Positions 1 through 10,600 of a stretch of 64,000 nt of DNA are shown one piece after another. Position 1 is the stretch's first letter; the number at the start of each line of letters is the position of its first letter. The DNA comes from Closterium sp. NIES-65 (taxonomy: Eukaryota; Streptophyta; Zygnematophyceae; Desmidiales; Closteriaceae): assembly GCA_948144175.1 (NCBI GenBank), contig CANXME010002672.1, positions 1 through 64,000 of the forward strand, in the 5' to 3' direction. A model generated the notes under the pieces. It was not told where the DNA came from. It was given only the letters and a program-made list of their open reading frames with translations, and searched no databases. The translations under genes were made by a program, and so were the position numbers.

Positions 1-660
1 TTCTAGGAGATGGTTGACGTGGCGCTTTTTTGGTTGGGTATGAGTTTTTATGTGCGAACGCGTGTGAGTGTTGCGTGAGGTGCGGGACGGCTTTCGTTTA
101 GTTACTATGGGAAACGTGAGTGGCGCGGAAAAGTTCAGCTGACTCGGGCAGCTGGAAATACAATGGTTGGATGAAATGAGATTCACGTGAGCCAATAGAA
201 ATGGACCAGGGCATTATCAACAATCCGAACCTCGAGTTGCCGAACCTGCCACACCTAACCCCCTCTCTCTCACCCGTCATTCTCCAGATGTAATCGCTCG
301 AGGCTTGACACACTATCAGTGGTAGTTTCGCCTCTCGTCTTGTTAGATAGCTGTTTCTTGATTCTTGTCTTGTTTACCAGATCTTAGCGCGGTAGTCGAA
401 GTGGAGCGTAAGGGCATCGTGTTTCTTGTTGTGGCACACTCTAATCGTCGTTCTTAGTGTTCGTCGCTTCACGCGTTTGGTAGCGTGCTAGCAGAATCAG
501 ATCTGGATACCCGACATTTCAGTTGTCGCCCCACCGCGTTCGGTTGCACGCCTCCAGATCTGACGTTTTTCTCACTTGCGGATACCGGGCGGAGTAGTAT
601 CATTTGTACGCGGACGATTTGGTCGCGTCACTTTTAACGCATTAGTAACGCTGCGCGTAT
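1..660. other. Intergenic DNA, nothing recognised
   Basis: No reading frame with recognisable motifs and no repeat structure was seen. Base composition is mixed, unlike the pyrimidine-rich tract that follows. One short minus-strand frame (98-313) has no domain signature and is not supported as a gene. Confidence 0.5.
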
Positions 661-789
661 CGTCGATTAGAGAGCGCGTCGACGGTAGCCGGATGGAAGA
701 CGTAAATAAGGAGGGCAGGAGGTGAGTGGCGGGGAGAAACGGGAGAATGGGCGGTGAATGTTTTTTTTGAGGACGGAGAGGATCCGCGA

Positions 790-1720
790 AAGATAACAGG
801 TGAAACCGCCATTTTCCCCTAATTTTCCCTTTTCCCTCCCCATTTCCCCGCTTCCCCTTCTCTCCCTCTTCACCCCATGACCTAGCCTAGTAACGTCATT
901 CATCTCTCCGCTTCCCAGCTCTCTCCTCACCTTCCCCGCCTCCCTCACCTTCCCCGCTCTCCGCTCATCCTCCCGCCCCTCCCCTCGTCCTCCCCGCTTT
1001 CCGCTCATCCTCCCGCCCTCCCCTCATCTTCCCCGCTTTCCGCTCATCCTCCCCGCCCTCCCCTCATCTTCCCCGCTTTCCGCTCATCCTCCCCGCCCTC
1101 CCCTCATCTTTCCCGCTCTTCTCTCATCTTCTCCGCTCTCCCCTCATTCCCCCCTCTCTCCCTTCTCCCCCTCAGCACCCCCTTCATATCATTGCCGCGC
1201 TCTCTTGTTCCTTCCTTCACGCCCACCCTCATCTCCCACCACTCACTCACCCTCGTTCCCCCTCTTTCCCCCACCTTCCTGCTTCCCCTTTTTCCGACTC
1301 ACTCTTGTCTCCTCCCTTCACCCATACCTGAACTTCGTCCCTGCTCACGCTTGTCTCCCTCCCATCCACCTCTTGACTCCCTCATCTTCTCGATCCCCCC
1401 CCTCCCCCCTCCCCCCTCTCCGCCCTCCCCCTCCCCCTCTCCCCCCCCCCCCCCCCTCATCACCCTCATCACCCGTTCACCTCTTGACTCCCTCCTCTTC
1501 CGATCCTCCCCCTCCCCCCTCCCCCCTCCCCCCCTCCCCCTCCCCCCTCTCCCCCCCCATCACCCATCATCTCCCTGAACCCCCTCCCACGACCTATCCA
1601 CCCCTCATCCCCCTTGGCCCTGACCTCTACTTTCCCCCCTTCGTCCCTCATTGGTCCCCACCCATTTTAGTCCTCGTTCTCCTCCCATTTGACTGCTAAG
1701 CTGCCTGGTCTGGCAGGTGG
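790..1720. repeat. Long polypyrimidine tract with tandem C/T-rich units
   Basis: About 930 bases are almost entirely C and T on the + strand. Between about 950 and 1110 a unit of roughly 40 bases (containing ctcatcttccccgctttccg) repeats three to four times. Proline/serine/leucine-rich frames here follow from composition and are not called as genes. Such tracts can adopt triplex structures, but nothing here shows a function. Confidence 0.75.
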
Positions 1721-1735
1721 TTGGCTTGGCTGTAT

Positions 1736-2000
1736 GTGATGTGACTGCAGGTGATGTGACTGCAGGTGATGTGACTGCAGGTGATATGACTGCAGGTGAT
1801 GTGACTGCAGGTGATGTGACTGTATGTGACGTGACTCCAAGTGATGTGACTACTGCATATGATGTGAATGTGATTGCATGTGATGTGACGGCTGCATGTG
1901 ATGTGGTGTGACTGTTGCATATGATGTCGCTGTATGTGATCTGTTTGCATGTGATGTGACTGCTGCATGTGCTGTGGCTGCATGTGCTGGTAGCATGTGC
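1736..2000. repeat. Minisatellite, 15-bp unit gtgatgtgactgcag
   Basis: The unit gtgatgtgactgcag runs in tandem from 1736 to about 1830 and decays into related gtgatgtgact/tgcatgtgat units up to about 2000. Each junction reads CAG|GTGATG, resembling a 5' splice site. This fits the tendency in this window for arrays to sit at splice-like sequences. Confidence 0.8.
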
Positions 2001-2009
2001 TGTGACTGC

Positions 2010-2630
2010 TGCAGTCGAATAATTTTATTCCTTAACCCTTGCTGCACTTTCTGTACAGAAACAGCTCTCTGTGTTCCTGGTCTCGCTGACGCACGGCTGC
2101 ATGTGATTGGCCAGCACCAGGCCCGCTGGTTTCTGCTATGTACAAGTTATGATTTATTTAACTTGTGTATCCTATTTGTATGTAGTGTTTTGTATAGCTT
2201 TTTTTGTATTGCCATGCTGCAGCTATCAGCTAGCCTGCTATGCAATTCCGTCCTGTGGAGGACAGCATGAGCCAAAAGAGTTAGGGGGGGTCTCGCCTTG
2301 TGGGTATGTGCTGCATATATTATTTTTGTTCTGAATATAGTACCAGCGGTTTTGGATATTCATCCTTTAGCTCTGTGAAAAGCAGACGTCCTCAACAGCA
2401 GCTAAGCTAAAGAAGGTGCAGGTGTAGACCCATTGTTACAAGACTGAAATAGAGGGCAGTTTCCAACTACAAGCGGTGGTAGAAAGAAACTCAAAGAGGC
2501 AAATTTGCCCGTCCGTGATCTCCTTTCCTGATCTAAAACGAAATGAGCCCCCCCCCAGGGATCCTCCTCTCCTCACTCATGGGGAAGAGCAAACTTAACG
2601 AGAAAGAAGTTGTTAAAAGAGTGGGCCTGG
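2010..2630. other. Non-coding stretch between minisatellites
   Basis: No gene is supported. The stretch has ordinary composition with short cysteine-rich frames lacking recognised motifs, and a purine-rich segment near 2400-2500. It separates the 15-bp minisatellite from the duplicated minus-strand exon fragments. Confidence 0.45.
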
Positions 2631-2662
2631 CCTTGATCGCCTCGCCTGATGGTACCATCCGG

Positions 2663-2682
2663 CTTTTGAGGCGCCTCAAAAG
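2663..2682. repeat. 20-bp perfect palindrome, TTTTGAG-GCGC-CTCAAAA class
   Basis: A perfect 20-bp palindrome with core GCGC. The left flank (ccttgatcgcctcgcctgatggtaccatccg type, about 2631-2661) is repeated to the right (2685-2819). It is the first of about fifteen related palindromes in the gene half of the window. Confidence 0.9.
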
Positions 2683-2689
2683 TAGCCTT

Positions 2690-2810
2690 GATCGCGTCGC
2701 CTGGTCTTGATCGCGTCGCCTGGCCTTGATCGCGTCGCCTGGCCTTGATCACGTCGCCTGGCCTTGATCGCGTCGCCTGGCCTTGATCGCGTCGCCTGAT
2801 GGTACCGTAC
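2690..2810. repeat. Minisatellite, 18-bp unit cttgatcgcgtcgcctgg
   Basis: Six or more tandem copies of cttgatcgcgtcgcctgg lie immediately right of the palindrome at 2663-2682. A single older copy with the downstream text (tgatggtaccatccg) lies left of it at about 2630-2660. The palindrome therefore separates two copies of the same segment. Confidence 0.85.
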
Positions 2811-2914
2811 CATCCGACCCCATCCCCTTCTCTTCCTCTTATTCCCGAGGCACCTCAAACCTAGAGGCCTGAAGGGAAGAAAGTTGGACTTCGAGGGAGC
2901 GGGTTTGACCGAGA

Positions 2915-3150
2915 TTGCCTGATTGCACCGCCCCACCCACCCCTTGCCTGATTGCACCACCCCACCCACCCCAACGCCTGATTGCACCGCCCCTCGCCTG
3001 ATTGCACCGCCCTCGCCTGATTGCACCGCCCCACCCACCCCATCGCCTGATTGCACCGCCCCACCCACCCCATCGCCTGATTGCACCGCCCCACCCACCC
3101 ATCGCCTGATTGCACCGCCCCACCCACCCCATCGCCTGATGTACGAGTAG
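2915..3150. repeat. Minisatellite derived from an exon edge
   Basis: Units of about 30 bases (tgattgcaccgccccaccca plus ccccatcgcc) repeat seven to eight times. On the minus strand each begins with a fragment of the start of the neighbouring exon-like segment encoding a Y/C-NQAI motif. The array therefore appears to have been seeded at an intron-exon boundary. Confidence 0.8.
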
Positions 3151-4794
3151 GTGTAGGCCCTTCGCTGTAAGAGCACAGAAGAGGAAGCTAGGAGAAGAAA
3201 GAACTTCAAAGGAGAGGGTTCAATCGTGATCACCTGATTGTACCTCCCCACCCCATCGCCTCCTCGTCCTCCTCCTCCTCTTCCTCCCCGTAACCCCTCC
3301 CCGTGTAAGACTGCTTGCGGGAACTTCAAAGGAGCGGGTTTGACCGTGATCGCCTGATTGTACCTCCCCACCCCATCGCCTCCCCTTATCGTAGGCGTAG
3401 GCCCCTTGCTTGAAGGGAGATAAGATCTTCAAATGAGCGGGTTTGACCGTGATCGCCTGATTGTACCTCCCCATCCCATCGCCTCCTCTTCCTCCTCATT
3501 TTCATCCTCCCTTCCCCCCAACCTTCCACCCTCCCCATCCCCCTCCTCTCCCCCCTCGACTACCATCCCATCTATTTCCATATCCGATACCACTGATAAT
3601 CCCTCATCAACATCCCCCTCCCCTTCTCCTCCTCCCTCCTCCCCTCCATTTCCTCCCTCCTCCTCTTCCCTTCCTCCTTCCACTTCTCCCTCCTCTCCCT
3701 CCATCCTCCCCCTTGTCCGCCCATCCGCCAGCGAGCGAGAGTGAGTGAGGGAGCGAGGGGGGGGGAGTGTTGGGGGGGGGAGGCGGAGGAGGAGGGGGAG
3801 AGGGGCGGGGAGGAGGCGTTGGGGGGGAGGAGGTGGAGGGGCGGGTGGAGGGGGAGGGGGAGAGGCGGGGATCGTGTGTGACGATGTAATGAAGCAGGTC
3901 GGGATGGATTGTAGGCGGTGCTGATGGGTTCACATCCTCCTCTGTCAACCAAAAGTCCTGCACTTCTGAGTATTTCTGGTGGTGGGGAGAGAGAAGACGG
4001 GGAGGGGGAGGGGAAGGGGGGAGACGAGAGGGAAAAGGGCAGAATGAGGTGGGAAGAGGTGGAAAAAGGCGCTGATGGGTTTACATCCTCCTCTGTCAAC
4101 CAGAAGTCCCACAATTCTGAGTACTTCTGGTGGTGAGGAGAACAGGGGCGGGAGAAAGTGGAGGGAGGGAGAGGGGAGTGGAGGGGAGCGGAATGGAGAG
4201 GAAGGGATGAGGTGAGTGTGACAAGGTGAGTGCGATGTGGACATAAATGAGGTCATTGAGATACCAGAGGTGTGACAATAACGCAGGCAGGGATGTGACC
4301 ATAACGCAGGCAGACATGTGACTATAGCGCACGCACTTTCATGAGCTGCAGGCGCATGCGCGTGGTGGTGACACCTGTCGCCATGGCATTGGCCGAGAGC
4401 ACCGAGAAGTGTGTGAGTGCCTCCACTATCGCCCCCTTGCGCTGCTCCTCCTGCCATACGAGCATAGTCACAGCAAGTGCATAGCAAGAAAGAACGTGAG
4501 CAGCACAGTCTGAGCACATAATTGGATTGGATTGGATTGGCCGGCAACAAGGTGTGCGTCAGTGCCTCCCCTATCGCCCTCTTGCGCTGCTCCTCCTTCC
4601 ATGCCAAGTGCATAGCAAGAATGACACACCGCAAGCAGCACACCGCAAGCAGCACAAGAGGAGCACAGCACTGGCTGGGAGCACCGCCAAATGCGTCAGG
4701 GCCTCCCCTATCGCCCCCTTGCGCTGCTCCTCCCGCCCTGGTGCATGCATACATGACACGAAAGGGACACACCTACACTGTCACACAGCAACCT

Positions 4795-4860
4795 GACGGA
4801 AAACAACCTGACGGAGCTACAGCAACCTGACGGAAGGACAGCAATCTAACGGAGGGACGG
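4795..4860. repeat. Short tandem repeat, caacctgacgga units
   Basis: Four to five diverged copies of a 12-20 base unit containing caacctgacgga. No coding potential was seen. Confidence 0.6.
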
Positions 4861-5078
4861 CAACGCGGAACGAAACCAGAGCCAAATGAGACGAATAGGC
4901 TTGCCTCGTATGTCATCATCGCTGCAGACAAAATTATGCCGCCTGACTCCTCGTCCGAGATTACGCAACTAGGGCAAGCTCACATATACTGTGCCAGTTT
5001 TAGAAAAAAAGGGTGCAATTAGGAACGTCACATAGGGTTAGACTTGGGCCGCGAGGAAATATTGCGCCGACGGTGTTA

Positions 5079-5566
5079 GGACGCGTCCCCTGAAGCGGAT
5101 CGGCCGAAGATTGGCCGATCCGCACCGATCGTCACTTCGAGCCTAGGCTCGGTAGAGATCGGTGCCCAGGACTGCGCAACTACGGCGCACCGATATACAG
5201 GTGACAGGCTCGGTAAGGCAGGTTTCGGGATTGAGGTACATCCAACCTGCGACAACAGCTAGGTTGTCGCGAGTAAAAGTCGCACATGGAAATCCACTGT
5301 ATGCGACGTCGTGCAGTAACAATGCGACGACGAGCGAAGGAGATCGATTTTGACTGTCACTCGTGGCGCGAAATTCCACACCGCGCCAAGCAATCTCACG
5401 CTCGATATGTGCACTTCGCTACATCGATTGGTGGTGGAACTTTGTTTACTGTACATTCGTAAACATTGGCGAGACTAGTTACCTTGCTGATTACGACACT
5501 ACAGTTCTACACCCCACGCGCAAAATCGATCTTCCAGCCGATCGATCCGCTTCAGGGGACGCGTCC
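5079..5566. mobile_element. MITE, PIF/Harbinger (Tourist)-like
   Basis: A 24-bp perfect terminal inverted repeat begins GGACGCGTCCCCTGAAGCGG at 5079-5102 and is mirrored at 5543-5566. It is flanked on both sides by the trinucleotide TTA (5076-5078 and 5567-5569). A 3-bp TWA target duplication is the signature of PIF/Harbinger elements. The 488-bp element encodes no transposase. Next to the left repeat an 11-bp inverted repeat (5095-5105 with 5113-5123) forms a subterminal hairpin. Confidence 0.8.
5095..5123. repeat. Subterminal hairpin of the MITE
   Basis: gcggatcggcc at 5095-5105 pairs with ggccgatccgc at 5113-5123 across a 7-base loop. It overlaps the inner part of the left terminal inverted repeat. 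Confidence 0.75.
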
Positions 5567-5569
5567 TTA

Positions 5570-5995
5570 TGTTACACACAGAGGCTCTCTCCAGAACTAG
5601 GAAGCCGCCAGGGAGTAGGTTTCCGAAAATGCTCGGTTCCAAAAGGTTTGGCACGGGGAATCGGGGAAACTTTTTTTCATTTCATTTTTGCTTAATACCC
5701 ATTTCGACCATTCTAAAAGTATTTATACCACTGTAAAAACGTTAAACATCTCATTGAGCCGCATTGAAACGAACGAGAATGACCCGCCCTTTGGGCATAG
5801 CAGCAGCAGATGGCACGGTCACCGTATCCGTGGGTGGGGGACCATTTGGGTGATGTCGCATCAAAGGGATGTGAAGTCTTTCTGCCTCGGTTTATTTGGT
5901 TTTTGAATTCGGTTCCTTTGGTTTAGGTTCCTTGGGTGTATTGTTCCTAGATTGTTCCGTGACCGGGGGTGACTGGAATTTGACTGCTACGTTTC
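5570..5995. other. Non-coding spacer between two MITE-like elements
   Basis: No recognisable gene or repeat was seen. The sequence is AT-richer than its surroundings. Confidence 0.45.
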
Positions 5996-6234
5996 AGGTC
6001 GTCTCTCCAGCAAGTGTCAAGAAAGGCTTGGTGTCAAGCGTTGTTTACGGTTGACACCAAGTGGAGCCGCGTGTGAGCGCGGCTCCAGCCTGGTGTCAAT
6101 GTTGGGCACATTGGACGATTTCCCGCGATCTCATTGGTTGGTTTTAGCTGACAACCAGGAGGGATAGTCCTCCATGTGTTTTCGAGTTGTGTCATGACAC
6201 TAGCCCCTCTTGACACTTGCTGGAGAGACGACCT
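5996..6234. mobile_element. MITE-like element with 27-bp inverted repeats
   Basis: A 27-bp inverted repeat (core GTCGTCTCTCCAGCAAGTGT) at 5996-6022 is mirrored at 6208-6234. Two further perfect hairpins lie inside: CTTGGTGTCAA at 6027-6037 with 6051-6061, and GGAGCCGCG at 6063-6071 with 6078-6086. No coding capacity is present. A clear target duplication was not found, so the superfamily is left open. Confidence 0.65.
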
Positions 6235-6335
6235 CAGCTCGGATATTCCCTTCCCAATGCCAGAGATTCAATTTCATGCTTTCCGTCCGATCAACCTAGG
6301 GAATTCCGTCAGCCTGTCCGTCATACTCTATTCCG

Positions 6336-6546
6336 TGTGCATCATCGTCTGCGCGTTCCTTCCTCGCATTCCAGCAAGCACTCCTCCTTGATAATCTTAG
6401 TCCTGGTATAGAACCTGGGAATTGCGTCCGGCTGTCTTGTCTTGTCATTCAATCTTCATACTTCCTTCTGTCTGGTGTATCATCCGCTGCGCGTTCCTTC
6501 CTCGCATTCCAGCAAGCACTCCTCGATAATCTTAGTCCTGATATAG
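6336..6546. repeat. Two-copy direct repeat of about 73 bp
   Basis: A segment containing gcgttccttcctcgcattcc, cagcaagcactcctc and taatcttagtcctg occurs at about 6340-6412 and again at about 6474-6546. Neither copy carries a recognised coding motif. Confidence 0.7.
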
Positions 6547-6797
6547 AAGCACTTACGATAAAAATCACAAGTTGTCTGATAGTCCAGGCATTCATGGCTG
6601 CATACGAGCAAGCATGAGCAGCGGTGGTGCTGGCTAGTCTCTTCGTCTTTCCCGAAACCGTCCGATTGATGATCGTACGGATCGGAATCAGGAAATTCTG
6701 GAGCCTGACGTTTGTAGTCGTCATTCGGAGCGTAACAATTTTGGTTACAAATTGTAGCGAATCTTGTCCACAGTTGCGACCTCCTGTGTCTTCTCAC
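6480..6797 (-). CDS. Possible small cysteine-rich protein, unsupported family
   Basis: A minus-strand frame of 105 codons encodes several spaced cysteines, with motifs such as CNQNCY, CSCLLVCSHEC and CLLEC. No signal peptide or known cysteine framework was recognised. Part of the frame overlaps the direct repeat at 6474-6546, and it lies just upstream of the divergently oriented MINDY gene. It may be chance. Confidence 0.15.
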   Translation of the reverse strand: MRRHRRSQLWTRFATICNQNCYAPNDDYKRQAPEFPDSDPYDHQSDGFGKDEETSQHHRCSCLLVCSHECLDYQTTCDFYRKCFYIRTKIIEECLLECEEGTRSG

Positions 6798-6836
6798 GTC
6801 TCAGCATAACGGCCTGGTTTTGAGGACGTCTCAGAC

Positions 6837-6977
6837 CTTGAGGGTCTAGCTTCACCGTGAGTCTGCAGCCGTTCATTGCGGAGACACAGAGGCCTGTTTT
6901 TGAGGCGCCTATTAACGAACTTGAGGGTCTAGCTTCACCGCGAGTTTGTAGCCGTTCATTGCGGAGGCACAGAGGCC
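6837..6977 (+). repeat. Tandemly duplicated 5' leader of the MINDY gene
   Basis: A 57-58 base segment (cttgagggtctagcttcacc ... cacagaggcc) occurs at 6837-6893 and 6920-6977. The second copy ends directly at the start codon. The copies are separated by a partial palindrome TTTTTGAGGCGCCT at 6897-6910, that is, one arm plus the GCGC core of the TTTTGAG/CTCAAAA family. Confidence 0.8.
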
Positions 6978-7638
6978 ATGGCTACACATCAATCCTCCGC
7001 TGCAGATCCCACTTCCCCAGTGGCGACAGTTGAGACGTCTCATGAGACCATGACAGCGCAACAGTCTTCCGCTGGAACCGCCACTCCCCCTGATCCTTCC
7101 GCCATTCCCTCAGATCCTTCCGCCACTCCTCCTGATCCTTCCGCCTCTTCCCCAGCGGCTTCCGCCACTCCCCCAGATGCTTCCGCCACTCCGTCAGCGC
7201 CTTCCGCCACTCCCCCAGATGCTTCCGCCACTCCGTCAGCGCCTTCCGCCACTCCCCCAGCACCTTCCGCGACTCCTCCAGATCCTTCCGCCATTCCCTC
7301 AGATCCTTCCGCCACTCCCCCAGCGCCTTCCGCCAGTCCCCGAGCGCCGTCTGCTAGTCCTCCAGCGCCTGCTGCGCCGCCGTTGGCGGAGGCAGAGGGA
7401 GGAGGGCAGGGTCAGGATGAGGGGCAGAGTCAGGGGCGAGGGGAGGCGGAGCGGGGCGGAGAGGAGGGGGGAGGAGGAAAAGAGACGCAATCGGGTGGGG
7501 GTCAGGGGCAGGGGCAGAGCGGGGGAGGGGAGACGGCGGAGAGCTGGTACAAGATAAAGCGCGTGGCGTTCCTGGGGCGGCAGCAGGTGCCCATCGTCAT
7601 GCAAAACGACAACGGGCCCTGCCCCCTGCTTGGCATTG
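6978..7638 (+). CDS. MINDY exon 1: low-complexity leader and catalytic Cys box
   Basis: The 220 codons open with tandem PSA(T/S)PP(D/A) repeats, then a Gly/Gln/Glu-rich stretch, then the conserved YKIKRVAFLG...PIVMQNDNGPCPLLGI block. The donor is GCATTG|GTGAGC. A partial echo of the 3' part (about 7692-7768, including a second QNDNGPCP box and a GTAAGC donor) follows; it lacks six bases of the LL codons, so it would not encode the normal box. Confidence 0.85.
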
Positions 7639-10600
7639 GTGAGCATCATTTCACTCCACTCCCAATCTCCCCCTCTGACCGTGACTGAAAGACCTGTGGG
7701 TCGTTCCTGGGGCGGCAGCAGGTGCCTATCGTCATGCAAAACGACAATGGACCCTGCCCCTGGGCATTGGTAAGCTCTTCACCCCCCTGCCCCTTCCTTG
7801 CATTTCTGCTCACCCCCTTACAAACAGCCATCACCCACCCTCCCTCCTTTTACAACATTCCCCCTTGCACTCACCTCATCCCTCCTCTGTTCATTCCCCC
7901 TTCCATCCGTCCCCCTCTTCCTTCTGCTGCTCCGCAACACCATCTCCCTCCGCTCCAGCGCCACTGAGATCTCTTTCGAGTCAACTCAGAGCACGTGTTT
8001 CTATTCCATATTCCCCTCTCACTTCCTTCCGTCGCAGCCAATGTGTGCTGCTCCGCAACGCCATCTCCCTCCGCCCCAGCGCCACCGAGATCTCCCAATC
8101 AGACCTGCTGTCTCTGGTGGCACACCGACTGCTGGACAGCAACACAGGCATGGAGGTATGTGCGTGGAAGGGGGAGGTTTTTGGGTGAGAGTGTGGGGGA
8201 GAGCGTGGGGGAGAGTGTGGGTGAGTGGGTGAGGAAGTAGCATGGCATCTCCCAGTGGGACCTGCTGTCTCTGGTGGCACGCCCACTGCTGGATAGCAAC
8301 ACAGGCATGGACGTATAAGCGTGGAATGGAAAGGGAATGGGGGGGAGAGAGGGAAGAAGGGGCGTTGGAAGGAAGAGCATAGCATCTCCCAGTCAGACTT
8401 GCTGGCTTTAGGTGCCGCACTGTCTGCTGGACAGCAACACAGGCATGGAGGTGCGTGCAAGGGGGAGGGAGGGAAAAAAGGGGATTGGTGGGGACGGGGA
8501 GGGGGAAGAGGGGAAGAGGTGAGACAGGAGAGTCTGGCATTTCTCAGTTGGATCCTACCAGCAGCAGAACGTGGCGGACTGCATGGCTGACTTGAACGTG
8601 ACTTGCTGCTCCTCGCTTTCGCATCCGTCCTTCCTTCCACCCTTCTCAGGGTCGCTCAGCAGAGTACATAAGCAACAGGCAGCAGAACGTGGCAGACTGC
8701 ATGGCTCTGCTTGAACGTGACTCACCCTTTTTCCTCCATTCAACCCCTCGTCAACCTTCCTTTCCTTCCTTCTTTCCTTCCTCTCACCTCTTCAGGGCCG
8801 CTCAGCAGAGTACATAAGCAACAGGCAGCAGAACGTGGCAGACTGCATGGCTCTGCTTGAACGTGACGTGACTCACCCTTTTTCCTCCATTCAACCCCTC
8901 GTCAACCTTCCTTTCCTTCCTTCTTTCCTTCCTCTCACCTCTTCAGGGCCGTTCAGCAGAGTACATAAGCAACAGGCAGCAGAACGTGGCAGACTGCATG
9001 GCTCTGCTGCCGCGCCTCGCCACGGGGATTGACGTCAACGTGCGCTTCACAGGGTAAGCTGGGGCGTGCAGTGCGGTGCAGTGAGATTCAGTGCGGTGCA
9101 CAGGGTGTGATGGGGCATTCAGTGCGGTGCAGTGCGGTGCACAGGGCCGCTCTCCCGGGTATGGGACCAACCGCCAGCAGAACGTGGCAGACTGCATGGC
9201 TCTGCTGCCCCGCCTCGCCACGGGGATTGATGTCAACGTGCGCTTCACAGGGTGAGACGGGGCGTGCAGTGCGGTGCATGGGGTGATACGGGGCGTGCAA
9301 TGCAGTGCTCAGGGTGAGATGGGGCATGCAGTGCGATGTTCAGGGTGAGCTGGGGTGCATACGGCGGTTGAGTGCGGTTCACAGGGTATGAGTGCGATTC
9401 CTTTTGTGTGTGAGGTAAGGATTTTCAGGATGAGCTGAGTTCAGTGACTTCAGCCTTCCCCACTCCCCACTCTCGTTGCGTGTATCTATCCCATCCCCAT
9501 CCACATCCCCCTCCCCCTCCCTCGCCCCCTCCCTCGCCCCCTCCCTCCTCCCCCCCCCTCCCCATCCCCATGCATCAGCATCCACGCGTTTGAGTTCAAG
9601 CCAGAAACAGCCATCTTTGACCTGCTGGACATCAGCCTTCCCCTTCCTTCTCTCTCCTTGCGTTCCCCCATTCCCGTCCATCCCCATCCTACCCGTCCAC
9701 CTGCTAGACATCAGCTTTCCCCTTCCATCCCGTTCCTTGCTTGCTTGCTCCCCCGTCTCATCCCCATGTGTCAGCATCCACGCGTTTGAGTTGACACCAG
9801 AGACAGCCATCTTTGACCTGCTGGACATCATCCTCTCCCCTTTCCCCTCCCCCTCCTCGTTCCCCGTCTCCTTGCGTGTTCCCATCCCCATCCCCATCCC
9901 TCATCCTCTCCCCCTTCCCAGCATCCACGCGTTTGAGTTCACACCAGAGACGGCCATCTTTGACCTGCTGGACATCAGCCTCGTGCATGGCTGGCTGGTG
10001 GACTCGCAGGTATGGTATGGTATGCTGTGACAATCTGGGGTGTGCTATGGTATGGTATGGTATGGTATGGTATGGTATGGTCTGGTATGGTATGGTATGG
10101 TATGGTATGGTATGGTATGGTATGGTATGGTATGGTATGGTATGGTATGGTATGGTATGGTATGGTATGGTATGGTATGGTATGGTACAGCATGCTGCCA
10201 TCTTCGACATGCTTCCTTGTGCATGCATGGATGGCTAGTGGACGCCCAGCCCAGGTATGGTGGGGTGGTATAGTATGACACGGCATGGTGGGGTGGTGTA
10301 GTATGACACGGCATGGTATGGCATCTTCGACCTGCTGGACATCAGCCTCGTGCATGGCTGGCTGGTGGACTCGCAGGTGAGCATGATAGAGCACGGTAAG
10401 CACGGTTCAGCACGGTACAGCACGGTACGGCACGGTAGAGCATGGTACAGCATGCTGCCATCTTCGACCTGCTGGACATCAGCCTCGTGCATGGCTGGCT
10501 GGTAGATGCCCAAAACCCTGTGAACCCTGAACCCTGTGATCCCTAAACCCTGTGAACCCCATGCAGGATTCAGCGACAGCAGCAGCGGTGGGCTCTCTTT

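Larger units (their letters stand above)
2690..4740 (-). pseudogene. Unidentified minus-strand gene fragments with tandemly duplicated exons
   Basis: Three exon-like segments recur on the minus strand, each in several copies and most preceded by an AG acceptor. In minus order: a segment encoding EEQRKGAI.EALTH (about 4735-4674, 4600-4555, 4455-4360); one encoding KYSE..DFWLTEEDVNPSAP (about 4135-4068 and 3980-3890, the latter continuing HPDLLHYIV); and one encoding RYNQAI.VKPAPLK (about 3482-3430, 3380-3318, 3262-3205 and a diverged copy near 2935-2880). The last resembles the second helix of a tetratricopeptide repeat, but that is a guess from a few residues. No single continuous model could be assembled, so this may be a decayed gene or the 3' part of a live one. 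I do not recognise the family. Confidence 0.45.

Noticed and set aside
98..313. 71-codon minus-strand frame at the window start
   Set aside because: No motif, no supporting context, short.
1192..1699. Pro/Ser/Leu-rich frames
   Set aside because: They follow from the polypyrimidine composition, overlap each other in several phases, and have no motif.
10010..10187. Telomere-like repeat
   Set aside because: tatgg pentamers start at a splice donor inside a gene and do not match plant or algal telomere units.
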